Both the position numbers and the translations under genes were made by a program. From contig JAJOZX010005785.1 in the NCBI GenBank assembly GCA_023014485.1, positions 137,001 to 201,000 of the forward strand: a stretch of DNA of 64,000 nucleotides, read 5' to 3'. Below the pieces are notes generated by a model. It was not told the origin of the DNA. It worked only from the letters and a program-made list of their open reading frames with translations, and did no database searches. The DNA is from Bathynomus jamesi (lineage: Eukaryota; Arthropoda; Malacostraca; Isopoda; Cirolanidae). The first letter of the stretch is position 1, and every line of letters begins with the position of its first letter. Of this stretch, positions 40,812 through 51,835 are shown piece by piece.

Positions 40812-42944
40812 GTAAAAATGAGCAATGAATAATTCCAGTTTGGATAAAATTTTGATTTGCTTTCTATTTTTGCAGTTTCACCACCCTGCGACCTACCATT
40901 TCTATGGTTGAGTCGTATCCATGTTTGTGTCATTGGAGATTCGATGTGAGTAGCGAATGTCCCTTAATTTCATTCCCTTAAAGTACAAACAAGACAATCG
41001 ACTGTTTAGATCGTTTAACATTTCCATCACAATTTTCCCCATATCTCCATTTTCAATTTATTGTAGACTTTATGATAATTAATTATTATTGTCTTGCATC
41101 TAACCCTCATCCCTAAATTTTATTAGATTATGCATGCACATTGCATGTGCCATGATTTGAACCTTTTTTTTTACTTCTCTATTCATTTATTTAATTATTC
41201 CTCAAATGTACCCAATTCCTTAATATTTACTCTATACTCGTATAATTATTTATATTTAATTAATAGTTTCAATCACTCTGTACAATGGCTATATACTTTT
41301 CATTACTGTATTTCTCTAATTCGTTTCTTCTAATTTCTCCCAATAATGCCTTGTACTGTACGGTCGAACTGAATAATTATGGTGTATTAATTATGAATTA
41401 ACGTATGGAAAAATTTTATAAACTGTGACGTCATAAAGTAACTTAATTCCCTTCACGTTTTCCATACCTTGAATGCGGAGTCCTGTCTTTAGTATGTGGA
41501 TATCTTTCGCATTCAATATATGGTAAATTCTTTAACATAATAATAAAAACTTTACACTCTATCCGTCATTATTTATATGTTGTTCATTCATACATCTATA
41601 TCCTTTCTTGACCTTTATCTTTTGTTAATTTTATTAATTATTCATTCCGCTACCTATTTTCTACCTATTGTGAACCTATTGTGCGACTACCAATATGTGT
41701 ACAATACTTTATGCATTCGTACATGTCCACTGAGGACGTACAGAATTATTTTACATGTAAGTACGTTCACATGTATACTTTGTATTTTTTTATTTATTTA
41801 ACTTCTTGCAAGATATTCATTCATGATTATGCAAATGTTCGAATTCCGATGACGACGCGAAAAGTGGGCATCTGAAAACGAAAATCTCCTCTCTCGCTTG
41901 CTTCGAATTTATAAAACACTATTATGTGTGTTGTTTTATATATAGATACACCGTATGTGCCCATGTACTTTGTGTTATACTCCTAACATCCTAATTGTCT
42001 ATAAATATGAAACACTGTAAAAAACTATAGTTAAATGTTTAATTGTAATTAACTGTAATATAAGGTAAATAATTATTTTAATAAAACTGTAATTAACGAT
42101 AATAAGTGAATGTGAGTTAATTTGTAATTATAGTCATAGTTGTAATAAACTAAAATTACAATGTACTTGTTGATATAAATTCTTGATTTGCTTCCTATTT
42201 TGCCAAATAATTGGTGACTAGTTCTTTTTAAAATTTCTTAATCATTTTTTTAGATTTAACTTAATAATGAATCCTGATTTGCAATGTTCATGTCTTGTAT
42301 ACATTCTCATTTCGTTATAAAAAAGGAAGTCATGCGTTCCGTGCCTAAGCATTTAATTGTAAATCTTAAACCTTTAATTTTTGCTCATATGCATATTTTA
42401 GTGTAAAGATGCATAGTTCAATTTCCACTTCTAATTAACTCGGCAGATCCGGAAAACATCAGATCTGAAAATATGAGGTTTAAGATGAAAATATGGCTTC
42501 CTCTTCCTATATCTTGTTTATCTGTTTAAACATTGCCACAGCAACAAATTTACTTTATTTTCAAATATTGTGCAAAAATAATGCATCCTATTGAGAATAT
42601 AAAACGACAAAAGTCAACATTTAATAATAATGATGCTAGCAAATTATAGGTATATAAAACTACAAAACTTAGAGGCTGAGCATTACCTATAACATTTTAG
42701 CAGTAAATTACAGTAAGAAAAAGTCTTTATCTTCTCCTTCGAGGCGTGCTTTCTTCAGAGAACTTAGTCATTAAAATCTCCCGACACGTTACAAAAAGAA
42801 TCAGGGAACCCTCAGAGAATATAATAAGCCTCCCAAAATCCTCCGAGCCACTATAGAAGAAACTACTGCAAGTAACAAATCTGTTGCTGCCACCTAAACA
42901 GAACCCCCGTCAACTTCGAAGAAACCCGGGCCATAGACATAACA
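40811..42944 (+). mobile_element. Solo LTR related to the 25.6-kb LTR element
   Basis: It starts TGTAAAAATGAGCAATGAAT and ends CCATAGACATAACA. It shares with the 1.95-kb LTRs the order of conserved blocks (CCACCCTGCGACCTACCATT, AAACTTTACACTCTATCC, CCCATGTACTTTGTGTTATA, GAACCCCCGTC). It is 2,134 bp and clearly diverged, so it is an older subfamily. No second LTR or interior is present. Confidence 0.8.
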
Positions 42945-42982
<38 letters not shown>

Positions 42983-42986
<4 letters not shown>

Positions 42987-43212
42987 GTCATCCCATAAGT
43001 AATGCTGCATTTTTAAATTTTTTTTTTTTTCCATTTTTATCATTATTTCACGGATAGAAATCAAACACCTCTTTGAAGTTATTTATATTTAAATAAATAT
43101 TTATTTAAATATAAATAACTTCAAAGAGTTGTTTGATTTCTATCCGTAAAATAATGATAAAAATGGAAAAAAAAAAATTAAAAAATGCCGCATTACTTAT
43201 GGGATGACCTAA
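42983..43212. mobile_element. Fold-back mariner MITE, 230 bp
   Basis: TTAGGTCATCCCATAAGTAA at 42,983 returns in complement, ending 43,212, and the whole element is one near-perfect palindrome through TATTTAAATATAAATAACTT. It is flanked by TA repeats. The AGGTCATCCCATAAGT terminus is typical of mariner elements. Confidence 0.85.
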
Positions 43213-43237
43213 TATATATATATATATATACATAAAT

Positions 43238-43275
<38 letters not shown>

Positions 43276-43281
43276 TATATA

Positions 43282-43910
43282 CAGCGTGTCCCAAAGAAAT
43301 GTATACCCACTTTGTTCGATAATACCAGCTATGAGGATAATAAATATATTACTTTTTATATGTTTTTTAATAAAGAATTTTCTCCTGAATCTAAATATGT
43401 AATTATTTTTATTACAAATTGAAAAACAAAAACGTTACAGATGTTTAAATTATAATTATTATTTTCGAGACTTCATGTGCGATATTTTCTAATATTTTTG
43501 CACGTATACGAGATAAGTTTGAAACCGACGGCACTGTGCAAAACTTACAAAAACAACGTTCTGGAAGACGTCGAACATCTTAGATAAAGTGTCATTTAAC
43601 CATAGAATTTGTAAATTTTTTGAATTAACTAATAATTACAACATTTATGCTTCAATATCAACACTAAACATAAGTATCTCAAAACAGTCGGTTAAAATAT
43701 TAGAAAATATCGCACATGAAGTCTCGAAAATAATAATTATAATTAAACATCTGTAACTTTTTTGTTCTTCAATTTTTAATAAAAATAAATACATACATAT
43801 TTAGATTCAGGAGAAAATTCTTTATTAAAAAACATATAAAAAGTAATATATTTATTATCCTCATAGCTGGTATTATCGAACAAAGTGGGTATACATTTCT
43901 TTGGGACACG

Positions 43911-43913
<3 letters not shown>
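43282..43913 (+). mobile_element. Mariner-derived MITE, 632 bp, second copy
   Basis: Inverted CAGCGTGTCCCAAAGAAATG termini, TA-flanked. The transposase fragment (ARIRDKFETDGTVQN, 43,499-43,580) is on the plus strand, opposite to the copy at 24,582-25,210. Confidence 0.85.
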
Positions 43914-43950
<37 letters not shown>

Positions 43951-43953
43951 ATG
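43914..43953. repeat. (TA)n microsatellite
   Basis: TA tract between the MITE and the 3' end of the minus-strand CR1. Confidence 0.95.
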
Positions 43954-44103
43954 TTATAATGTTACAATGTTTCTGACCAACAAAGACCCTAGGATCCACT
44001 CATAGCTGGTCTACCTAACTGTGTTCATAATTGTGTATTGTGCATGTCTTCCGTGGTGGCGGAGGGGACCTACAATTTTACGTGGGTTCCGAACAACAAA
44101 GCC

Positions 44104-45361
44104 TTAATTTTACTACCTTAAACTATACCCAATCTATCAACATATGCGACTAATCGATTTTTAAACATGTTTGTCGACGTGCTACTAATTACTTCTACCG
44201 GCAAACTATTCCACCTATTTACTATTCTATGCGTAAAAAAGTTTTTGCCAACTGCTGTCTCGAGCCTTCTACTTGTCAAATTACACCCGTTATTTCTAGT
44301 CCTATTATATTGAAATATTCCCAAAAAGCTCTCTTTATCTACGTCATCGAACCCATTCATAATTTTGAAAACCTGGATTAAATCACCCCTAAGCCTCCTA
44401 GACTCGCGTGTAGTCAATTTTAACTCCTTAAGCCTATCCTCGTACGACTTTGACCTAAGCGACGGAATCATCTTAGTTGCTCGTCTCTGAACTCTCTCGA
44501 TTTTGTCTATATCTTTGCGCATATGCGGATTCCAAAACTGGATCGCGTACTCAAAATGGGGTCTAACTAATGATTTATAAAGAGGAACTATAATATCGCG
44601 CGATTTGTACTCAAAATTCCGCTGCTGTACTTTGTTTCGCTACTTTTAAATCACCAGTGACTATAACTCCTAAATCGTTTTCCTGCTCTACACTTGTTAA
44701 CTCTTTCCCTGACATACAATACGCAAAATTACCGTTACGCGAACCTATATGTAAAATTTTGCACTTATCGACGTTAAATCTCATTTGCCATGTGACTGAC
44801 CAATCAACGATTTTATTCAGATCTTCCTGGATTTTACCTCTATCTTCGTCATTAATCGCCCTACCACCCATCTTCGTTTCATCCGCAAACTTTGAAACTG
44901 TGCTGACTAGGCCGACATCTAAATCGTTAATATATATAAGAAAAAACAAGGGGCCCAATACAGAACCCTGAGAAACCCCACTCGCTACATTAGCCCAACA
45001 CGACTCCGCTCCATCAACGACCACCCTCTGTTTCCTACCTCGCAACCACTCTTCTATCCAATTTATTACTACACCCCTTATTCCCTGAGCCTTAGTTTTT
45101 TGAATGAGTCTTTTGTGCGGTACGGTGTCAAACGCTTTTAGAAAATCTAAATGCACTACATCAACTGCCCGATGACTATCGTAAACTTCAACCACGATTT
45201 AAAAAAATTCTAAAAGATTAGTTAAGCAAGATTTGTTTCGCCTAAAACCGTGCTTCGTATTTCTAAGTAAGTTATGCAATTCTAAGTGTTCGACTGTAAG
45301 ATCCCTAATTACTGATTCCAGTAGCTTACCTTCAACAGACGTTAAACTGATTGGCCTATAA
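44104..45361 (-). pseudogene. CR1 reverse transcriptase, 3' part
   Basis: Visible blocks are LDFLKAFDTVPHKRL (motif A), ASGVSQGSVLGPLFFLIYIN (motif B) and SKFADETKMGG, where the catalytic ADD has become ADE, a disabling change in motif C. A C-terminal RRATKMIPSLRSKSYEDRLK region follows. Frame breaks occur near 45,190 and 44,570. Less conserved than the 55.9-57.3-kb copy. Confidence 0.85.
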
Positions 45362-47732
45362 CACTGGTCAACAAAGATTTTTCATCAGAGTAAAATATGT
45401 GGTGGCTGGATAGCATTTTTCACGCTGATTCCAAAACTGCATTCAGATATTTTCTAGCACGTATAGTTTTCAAGATGAAGGCGTATATATAACTACACAG
45501 ATTTAACCATTTTAAATAGGCAAAATACTAATATTTCAACATTTGATTGTGCTTATTTTATTGTGTTTTTTAGTTTATTCATCTTATTTATTTCAATTAT
45601 CTTAATTATACATCTTATGTATTTCAGGTGTGAGCTTTTACGTCTAGCAGCATTGTGATTCAAGCAACAACGCCGTGCTTTGTGTGTCAAAAGATCAGTC
45701 CAGTCCAAGAACTTGTTGTGTCAAGTTGGTGTACATTTTTTTGAATTTATAGTTTGCTCAGGTCAGTCAACATGCCTCGACAATGTAAGAATGACCCCGA
45801 CAAGTTCCGTTTCGTATGCGGCCAGTTGACAACTAAAACACAGCGACGAAGTATTACAACCGACATTAAGAAAATATACAAGCTATACTTTGGTTGCCAT
45901 CTAGGTGACCAAGATAAACCATGGGCGCCACATCAAATCTGTTCTGGCTGTTCAAATGGATTACGTGATTGGCTTAACAAAAAGAAAGCTTCAATGCCAT
46001 TTGCCATACCCATGATATGGAGGGAGCCGAGAGATCATCATGAAGACTGTTATTTTTGTAGTGTGAACTTAATGGGGTTTTCTGCCAAGAACAAACACCA
46101 GATTGTATATCCAAACTTGGATTCAGCACGTAGACCAGTAAAACATGATGAAACATTGCCCATTCCAATTCCCCCAAGTGATAGGCTAGATTCTATCAAA
46201 GATTACATGGAAAGTGATGAAGGTGCAACTGGCGTTTCCGGACCATCTACAGAACCAGAGTACACTTTTGAAGGTAGACATTTAGAGCCTAAAAAGTTAA
46301 CCCAAGGACAGTTGAATGATCTTGTTAGAGACTTATCGCTGTCTAAAGAGAAATCAGAGCTTCTCGCCTCAAGACTAAAGGAGAACAATTTACTTGAGAA
46401 CAATGTTCGTATTAGTTACTACCGAAAGCGGAATTTTGAATTAACAGCATTCTTTTCAGTAGACGGTCCTCTCTGTTATTGCCATGACATCAATGGACTA
46501 TTTACAGCCATATCTCAGACGTATGTGGCATCTGAGTGGCGCCTCTTTATTGATTCGTTGCAGAGAAGCCTGAAAGCAGTTCTTTTGCATAATGGTAATA
46601 TAATGCCATCCATCCCCATTGCCCATTCCGTCCATCTAAAAGAGACATACGACAATATGGATATACTACTTAAGGCAATCAAATACGACAGTCATCAATG
46701 GAATGTTTGTGGAGATCTAAAAGTTATAGGAATGCTTATGGGTATGCAGTCAGGATTCACAAAATTTTGTTGTTTCCTTTGCCTGTGGGACAGTCGCGCC
46801 ACTATAGAACATTACACTAAAAGTGACTGGCCACTTAGGTATACATATGTCCCAGGGATAAGCAATGTCCAGTCTGTCCCTTTAGTGGATCCCCAAAAGA
46901 TCTATCTGCCACCTCTTCACATTAAACTTGGTTTAATGAAGAATTTTGTTAAAGCAATGGGTAAAGTCAATTCTGAAGGGTTCCAATACCTTTCAAGGAA
47001 ATTTCCGAAGGTTACTGCAGCAAAATTGAAGGAAGGAATTTTTGTTGGGCCACAAATAAGGGAGGTTTTGAATGACACTGAATTTGAAAAAGTCCTAAGT
47101 CCTAAGTCCGCTGGAATTGAAGGCTTGGCTGGCGTTCAAATGGATATGTGAAAACTTTCTTGGAAGCAACAAGTCACCTGCGTATAAGGATGGAGTCAAG
47201 AACCTCTTTGATGCCTTCAAAGAAATGGAGTGTCGAATGTCGTTAAAAATTCACTTCCTGCATTCCCACTTAGATTCCTTTCCTGAAAACCTTGGTGCAG
47301 TGAGTGACGAGCAAGGAGAGCGCTTCCATCAAGATATTCAGATGATGGAGAAGCGCTACCAAGGATATTGGAATGAAAGCATGATGGCGGACCATTGTTG
47401 GATGCTGTATCGTGACAATCCAGGCCAAATTTACAAAAGGAAATCACACTCACAGCGCTTTTAATAAAATAATGTATATATTCTTTATTTATAAGTACAT
47501 TGAATAAGGTATATGATGTATTTGTTGTTTAGCGTTCCTAAGTGTGATATATACATCCATAAATTTTCTTATAGCAATATAAAAAACTTAAAAATATCAA
47601 AACCAGTGTATCTATATAACTATACGTGCTAGAAGAAAATAAAACCAGATTCGGAATCAGCGCGAAAAATGCATTAAGAAAAGTGTGATCATGTTTGTGA
47701 TGAGAAAAAAAGTTTCATTTTGTTGGCCAGTG
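45362..47732 (+). mobile_element. CACTR-terminus DNA transposon, copy 2
   Basis: Termini CACTGGTCAACAAA and its complement-like TTTTGTTGGCCAGTG lie inside TAA duplications (45,359-45,361 and 47,733-47,735). The CR1 copy at 56,028-56,040 keeps the unoccupied site (GGGAAATTATAGGCC) and proves the 3-bp duplication. Subterminal words ACGCTGATTCCAAAACTG and TAGCACGTATAGTT are repeated in complement at the right end. It is 2,371 bp with one gene. Confidence 0.9.
45772..47464 (+). pseudogene. Putative transposase of the CACTG element, one frameshift
   Basis: The first ATG is 45,772 (MPRQCKNDPDKFRFVCGQL). The N-terminal Cys module (CKNDPDKFRFVCG, ICSGCS, CYFC) precedes WREPRDHHED and a linker. The core has GQLNDLVRDLSLSKEKSELL, WRLFIDSLQRSLKAVLLHNG, CGDLKVIGMLMG, CCFLCLWDSRA, LPPLHIKLGLMKNFVKAM, then, after a frame change near 47,110, HFLHSHLDSFPENLG and EQGERFHQDI. 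About 563 residues. Candidate catalytic residues are the Asp of LFIDS, the Asp of GDLKV and the Glu of GERFHQ, with CxxC and HxxxH between as in CACTA/Transib/RAG-type enzymes. That reading is inference. Confidence 0.78.
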
Positions 47733-47980
47733 TAATTTCCCGCCGCATCTTTATCGCCTTTCTTAAAGATAGGTGTTACGTTTGCTAACTTGAAATTATT
47801 TGGTACGCACCCTTCAGAAATAGACGCATTAAAAATCTTTGTTAGCGGCACAACAATGCTATCTTTTAATTCATTTAGTTTTATAGGATATATGGAATCC
47901 GGCCCCGGTGATTTACGCATTTTCATTTTATCAATATAGCGCATTACCTCCCCTTCTCTAACCACAATATTATTCAAAAT
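47733..47980 (-). pseudogene. CR1 reverse transcriptase, 5' part
   Basis: Reads YIDKMKMRKSPGPDSIYPIK, a VPLTKIFNASISEGCVPNNF block and FKKGDKDAAGNY up to the CACTG insertion. These are RT finger motifs upstream of motif A. The frame continues on the other side of the transposon. Confidence 0.85.
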
Positions 47981-48007
47981 ATTATTTAAAATGTAAAAAA
48001 ACGACGT

Positions 48008-48580
48008 TTGTGTTCTTTACATTAATTATACTGTGTGTTGTTTGCAGTTAAAATGTATATATGTACGGCATGTGAAGGTGCCCCCTCAAGGCACTGGTTT
48101 CTGCTCGTATGTAGGAGAATTACGACTTCTGATTGATCGAGGTCCATGGTGTAGTGGATAGCATATCTGACCGGCAATCGGATGGTCCGGGGTTCGATTC
48201 CCGGGTGATACCTCATTTTTCATTTGTTCGTTTTCCCTTCTCATCTTGTGCGGAAAGCTCTTCTACACAAACGTCGTTCTTTACATTAATTATACTGTGT
48301 GTTGTTTGCAGTTAAAATGTATATATTTACGGCATGCGAAGGTGCTCCCTCAGGGCATTGGTTTCTGCTCGTATGTAGGAGAATTACAACTTCTGATTGA
48401 TCGAGGTCCATGGTGTAGTAGATAGCATATCTGACCGGCAATCGGATGGTCCCAGGTTCGATTCCCGGGTGATACCTCATTTTTCATTCGTTTGTCCTCC
48501 CTCCTCATCTTGTGCGGAACGCTCTTCCACAAAAACGTCGTTCTTTACATTAATTATACTGTGTGTTGTTTGCAGTTAAA

Positions 48581-48587
<7 letters not shown>
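48008..48587 (+). repeat. Head-to-tail tRNA-derived SINE dimer with partial third unit
   Basis: Units of about 265 bp start near 48,010, 48,274 and 48,538 with CGTTCTTTACATTAATTATA. Each full unit has an A-box region (GAGGTCCATGGTGTAGTGGA, 48,139; GTAGTAGATAGCAT, 48,413) and a B box (GGTTCGATTCCCGGG). The family matches the minus-strand SINE at 40,423-40,741. The tRNA-like part folds only partly, so I do not call tRNA genes. Confidence 0.8.

Positions 48588-48617
<30 letters not shown>
48588..48617. repeat. (TA)n microsatellite
   Basis: TA tract at the boundary between the SINE dimer and the PLE end. Confidence 0.95.
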
Positions 48618-48622
<5 letters not shown>

Positions 48623-48699
48623 GAAAATTATTTCACGAAAGTAACACGTGAAAAATATTTATGATGAATAAAACCACGAAGGATAGGAAACACAGAGTG

Positions 48700-48739
48700 G
48701 TGCTCAAGCGCTTTCGTCTAATGACATCCTCAGGAACAC
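48700..48739 (-). ncRNA. Hammerhead-ribozyme-like motif, PLE family 1
   Basis: Minus strand: GUGUUC / CUGAGGA / GUC-AUUA-GAC / GAA / AGCGCU / U / GAGCAC, identical in its core to 39,792-39,831. Hand-folded. Confidence 0.6.
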
Positions 48740-48860
48740 TGACGTAAATAAAGATTTCATGACAATATATGGGTTACAAAAAAAAAAATATATATATATA
48801 TAATAAATATAGAAATAAAAATTGTGGGAAGAGCATACAAATTTGTAAGGAAAACTATCA

Positions 48861-49622
48861 ATGTTGGGCCTTGTGTATAGTGCTGCGAATAGTACTTTCG
48901 ATGATAACTTTCCTAAACATTTTCGCAATAGCCTCTCACAATTAAAAAAAGATGGTGAGCTCCATATTACTAAAGCAGACAAGGCTAACACCATAGTTAT
49001 TTTGGACAAAGTGGACTACATTAGAAAGATGAACGAGCATCTCCAGGACCCCGCCACCTACAGAAAACTTAGGAAGAACCCGCAGGATGACGTCATCAAA
49101 TCATTCAATAGAGGCCTGAAACGCATTCTCAAAGATTATAAGGACTTAATTCCGCTTTTCATGTCCACTTCACCTTCTCTTTCCTACCTTTACGGTCTTA
49201 TTAAAACGCACAAACATGGCAACCGTATGCGCCCTATTATTAGCTCGGTGGGCTCTATTACCTATAAACTCTCCAAATGGCTTGTGAAAGTCTTGTCCCC
49301 CATTCTCGGAACTATCTCTGATTCACATGTAAAAAATTCCATGGATCTTACTGAAAAAGTGAATAATGTATGCACTAAAACCAACGATAGAGTGATCAGT
49401 TTTGATGTTTGCTCATTGTTTACAAAAGTGCCGATTGACGATATGCTTGACTTTCTCTCCTGAAAATTACATAAGTACGACCTGCCACTACCTGCAACAC
49501 ATCGTTTTTTAACTTATTAAGCTTCACATCAAAGACTGTAAATTCACTTTCAATAGCGAGTATTAACAGGCTTTTGGATGGCCATGGACAACCCCTTGTT
49601 GTCCCTCCTCTCCAAAATTTAT
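48861..49622 (+). pseudogene. PLE family 1 reverse transcriptase, N-terminal part
   Basis: Key blocks are ELHITKADKANTIVILDKVD (RT N-terminal motif of PLEs), SYLYGLIKTHKHGNRMRPII (fingers) and RVISFDVCSLFTKVPIDDM (motif A, catalytic Asp of FDV). A stop follows at 49,461-49,463 and the frame decays. The MDNPLLSLLSKIYMEFF segment just before the insertion (49,582-49,632) corresponds to RT motif B and beyond. It lacks a clear start codon in context; ATG 48,861 is simply the first in the frame. Confidence 0.8.
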
Positions 49623-49673
49623 ATGGAGTTTTTCTATGAAAATAAAAACCCACTCTAATAGACAGAGTTTATT

Positions 49674-49716
49674 TCCACTACAGTTTCGACGCCCACTGGC
49701 ATCCTCCTCGGGTGGA
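49674..49716 (-). ncRNA. Hammerhead-ribozyme-like motif, PLE family 2, left arm
   Basis: Minus strand: stem I UCCAC/GUGGA, core CCGAGGA (consensus U4 is C), a GAUGCC/GGCGUC hairpin, GAA, ACUGU as a minimal stem III, cleavable residue A. The C at the U4 position may weaken it. Hand-folded. Confidence 0.45.
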
Positions 49717-50475
49717 TACAGAAACACGAATGAACCAAAACAAGAGAGAAAAACAGTCCAGGGACCGACCGTTAAGAAATTCGCACCTAGGTTAGATCCC
49801 ATTCTCCCATTACATTGGTTATTACATTATTGTTTATTATACAGAACTTATAAACCGAAAAACGAATGAAAAAAGCCGATTTGGAAACAATCCAGAAACC
49901 AATGAGAAATTCGCACCTAAGTTAGATACCGTTCTCCCAACACTGGAAGGGCATTTTATTACAGGGTCCGCTTATAAGTACATTCCCACAAATTAAAACT
50001 ATCTTCTTGTTCTATACATACAGATTCTAATATTTTGACATAATTACTGCATTTATTATTAAATTTACATTTTTTAACATTTATTATTATTACCTTTACC
50101 CTAATTATTAAATTTATAATATTACCTTTATTATTACATCTGTTGTATTTATATTTATTTCCACATTTATTACTTCCATTATTACATTTACTAAAGGCGA
50201 GTAAGGAAACATTCCAATCCAGAGACATTTAAGAAATTCACACTTAGGTTTGAACACGTTCCCACGACTCCGTAAGGGATTTTTTGACAAGAATCTCATT
50301 AAAGGGTCTAACTTATAAGTACCTTCGCACAAATTAAAATTATCTACTTTTTCTATACACACAGATTCTATTATTTTTCTTTTGACATAATTATTACATT
50401 TAAAGTACCTTACTTGATTCCCAATCTATAGCATGATTATTTTGGCTGGCGTGATAAAAAATGGCCTTATTAGTA

Positions 50476-50721
50476 TTACAACTTCTGAAGGCATATTGTG
50501 TTCTTTAATACGGTTTCAATATTTCTTCCAGTTTCTCCCACGTATACTAAATCATAACTTTTACAGGGAATGCTGTAGACACAGGCTTGTTCCTCTTTTG
50601 CCACGTTATTCCTAACCAATTTACTTTTCACGGTAGACGAATATTTGAACGCCAAAGCAAACTTAAAATCTTTCGTCAACGGTTTTACTCTCTCTAAGCC
50701 GGCAATGTAAGGCAAACACAT
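50476..50721 (-). pseudogene. PLE family 2 GIY-YIG endonuclease fragment
   Basis: Reads LPYIAGLERVKPLTKDFKFA (the segment preceding the nuclease in PLEs), ACVYSIPCKSYDL (GIY-like, as CVY) and VYVGETGRNIE (YIG-like). It then decays, and its continuation in the arms reads IIESVCIEKVDNFNL. Sequence differs strongly from family 1, so it is a separate PLE lineage. Confidence 0.75.
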
Positions 50722-51697
50722 ATTGTTTTTTGGTTAACTGAAGGTTCCCGAGGGGCATAAAAAGATTTTCTAGCTTTAAAGAACACAAATATGCCTTCAG
50801 AAGTTGTAATACTAATAATGCCATTTTTTATCACGCCAGCCAAAATAATCATGCTATAGATTGGGAATCAAGTAAGGTACTTTATAAATGTAATAATTAT
50901 GTCAAAAGAAAAATAATAGAATCTGTGTGTATAGAAAAAGTAGATAATTTTAATTTGTGCGAAGGTACTTATAAGTTAGACCCTTTAATGAGATTCTTGG
51001 TCAAAAAATCCCTTACGGAGTCGTGGGAACGTGTTCGAGCCTAAGTGTGAATTTCTTAAATGTCTCTGGATTGGAATGTTTCCTTACTCGCCTTTAGTAA
51101 ATGTAGTAATGGAAGTAATAAATGTGGAAATAAATATAAATGCAACAGATGTAATAATAAAGGTAATATTATAAATTTAATAATTAGGGTAAAGGTAATA
51201 AATTATGTCAAAATATTAGAATCTGTATGTATAGAACAAGAAGATAGTTTTAATTTGTGGGAATGTACTTATAAGCGGACCCTGTAATAAAATGCCCTTC
51301 CAGTGTCGGGAGAACGGTATCTAACCTAGGTGCGAATTTCTCATTGGTTTCTGGATTGTTTCCTAATCGGCTTTTTTCATTCGTTTTTCGGTTTATAAGT
51401 TCTGTATAATAAACAATAATGTAATAACCAATGTAATAATAAATTTATAATTTCTGTAATAAATAATTATGCAATATTAAATGTAATAAATTTAATAATA
51501 AATGTAATAATTATGTAAAAAAATATAATAGAATCTGTATGTTTAGAAGAGGAAGATAGTTTTAAATTTGCGCGAATGTACTTAATGAAAATGCCCTTCC
51601 GGTGTCGGGAGAATGGGATCTAACCTAGGTGCGAATTTCTTAACGGTCGGTCCCTGGACTGTTTTCCCTCTTGTTTTGGTTCATTCGTGTTTCTGTA

Positions 51698-51740
51698 TCC
51701 ACCCGAGGAGGATGCCAGTGGGCGTCGAAACTGTCGTGGA
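51698..51740 (+). ncRNA. Hammerhead-ribozyme-like motif, PLE family 2, right arm
   Basis: Stem I UCCAC/GUGGA, core CCGAGGA, GAUGCC-AGUG-GGCGUC hairpin, GAA, ACUGU, cleavable residue C. Inverted partner of 49,674-49,716. The variable position (A, C or U across the four copies) is exactly the one the hammerhead consensus allows to vary. Confidence 0.5.
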
Positions 51741-51835
51741 AATAAACTCTGTCTATTAGAGTGGGTTTTTATTTTCATATTTTGACCTTCACGTAGAAAA
51801 AAGTGAAGTTTTTTGCATTTATTATGGAGTTTTTC

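Larger units (their letters stand above)
43954..47985 (-). mobile_element. 5'-truncated CR1-like LINE, minus strand, split by the CACTG element
   Basis: The complement matches the CR1 copy at 52,990-57,475, including the 3' tail with CCCCTCCGCCACCACGGA near 44,050. Its reverse transcriptase is interrupted at 45,359-47,735 by the DNA transposon. 5' truncation near 47,985 is usual for LINEs. Confidence 0.88.
49635..51823. mobile_element. Palindromic PLE family 2, 2.2 kb, with 12-bp target duplication
   Basis: The insertion is flanked by ATGGAGTTTTTC (49,623-49,634 and 51,824-51,835). Left arm 49,635-~50,508 and right arm ~50,783-51,770 are inverted copies of one PLE 3' region. The centre (50,509-50,782) is single-copy and belongs to the minus arm. 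The right end carries an extra tail with the hairpin CTTCACGTAGAAAAAAGTGA. Each arm contains tandem ~300-bp repeats of the endonuclease C-terminus. The ends share the ribozyme-like motifs and AGAGTGGGTTTTTATT with 62,717-62,945. Confidence 0.85.

Noticed and set aside
48139..48480. Two tRNA genes
   Set aside because: A and B boxes are good, but acceptor stems mismatch and the sequence continues into a SINE body repeated in tandem.
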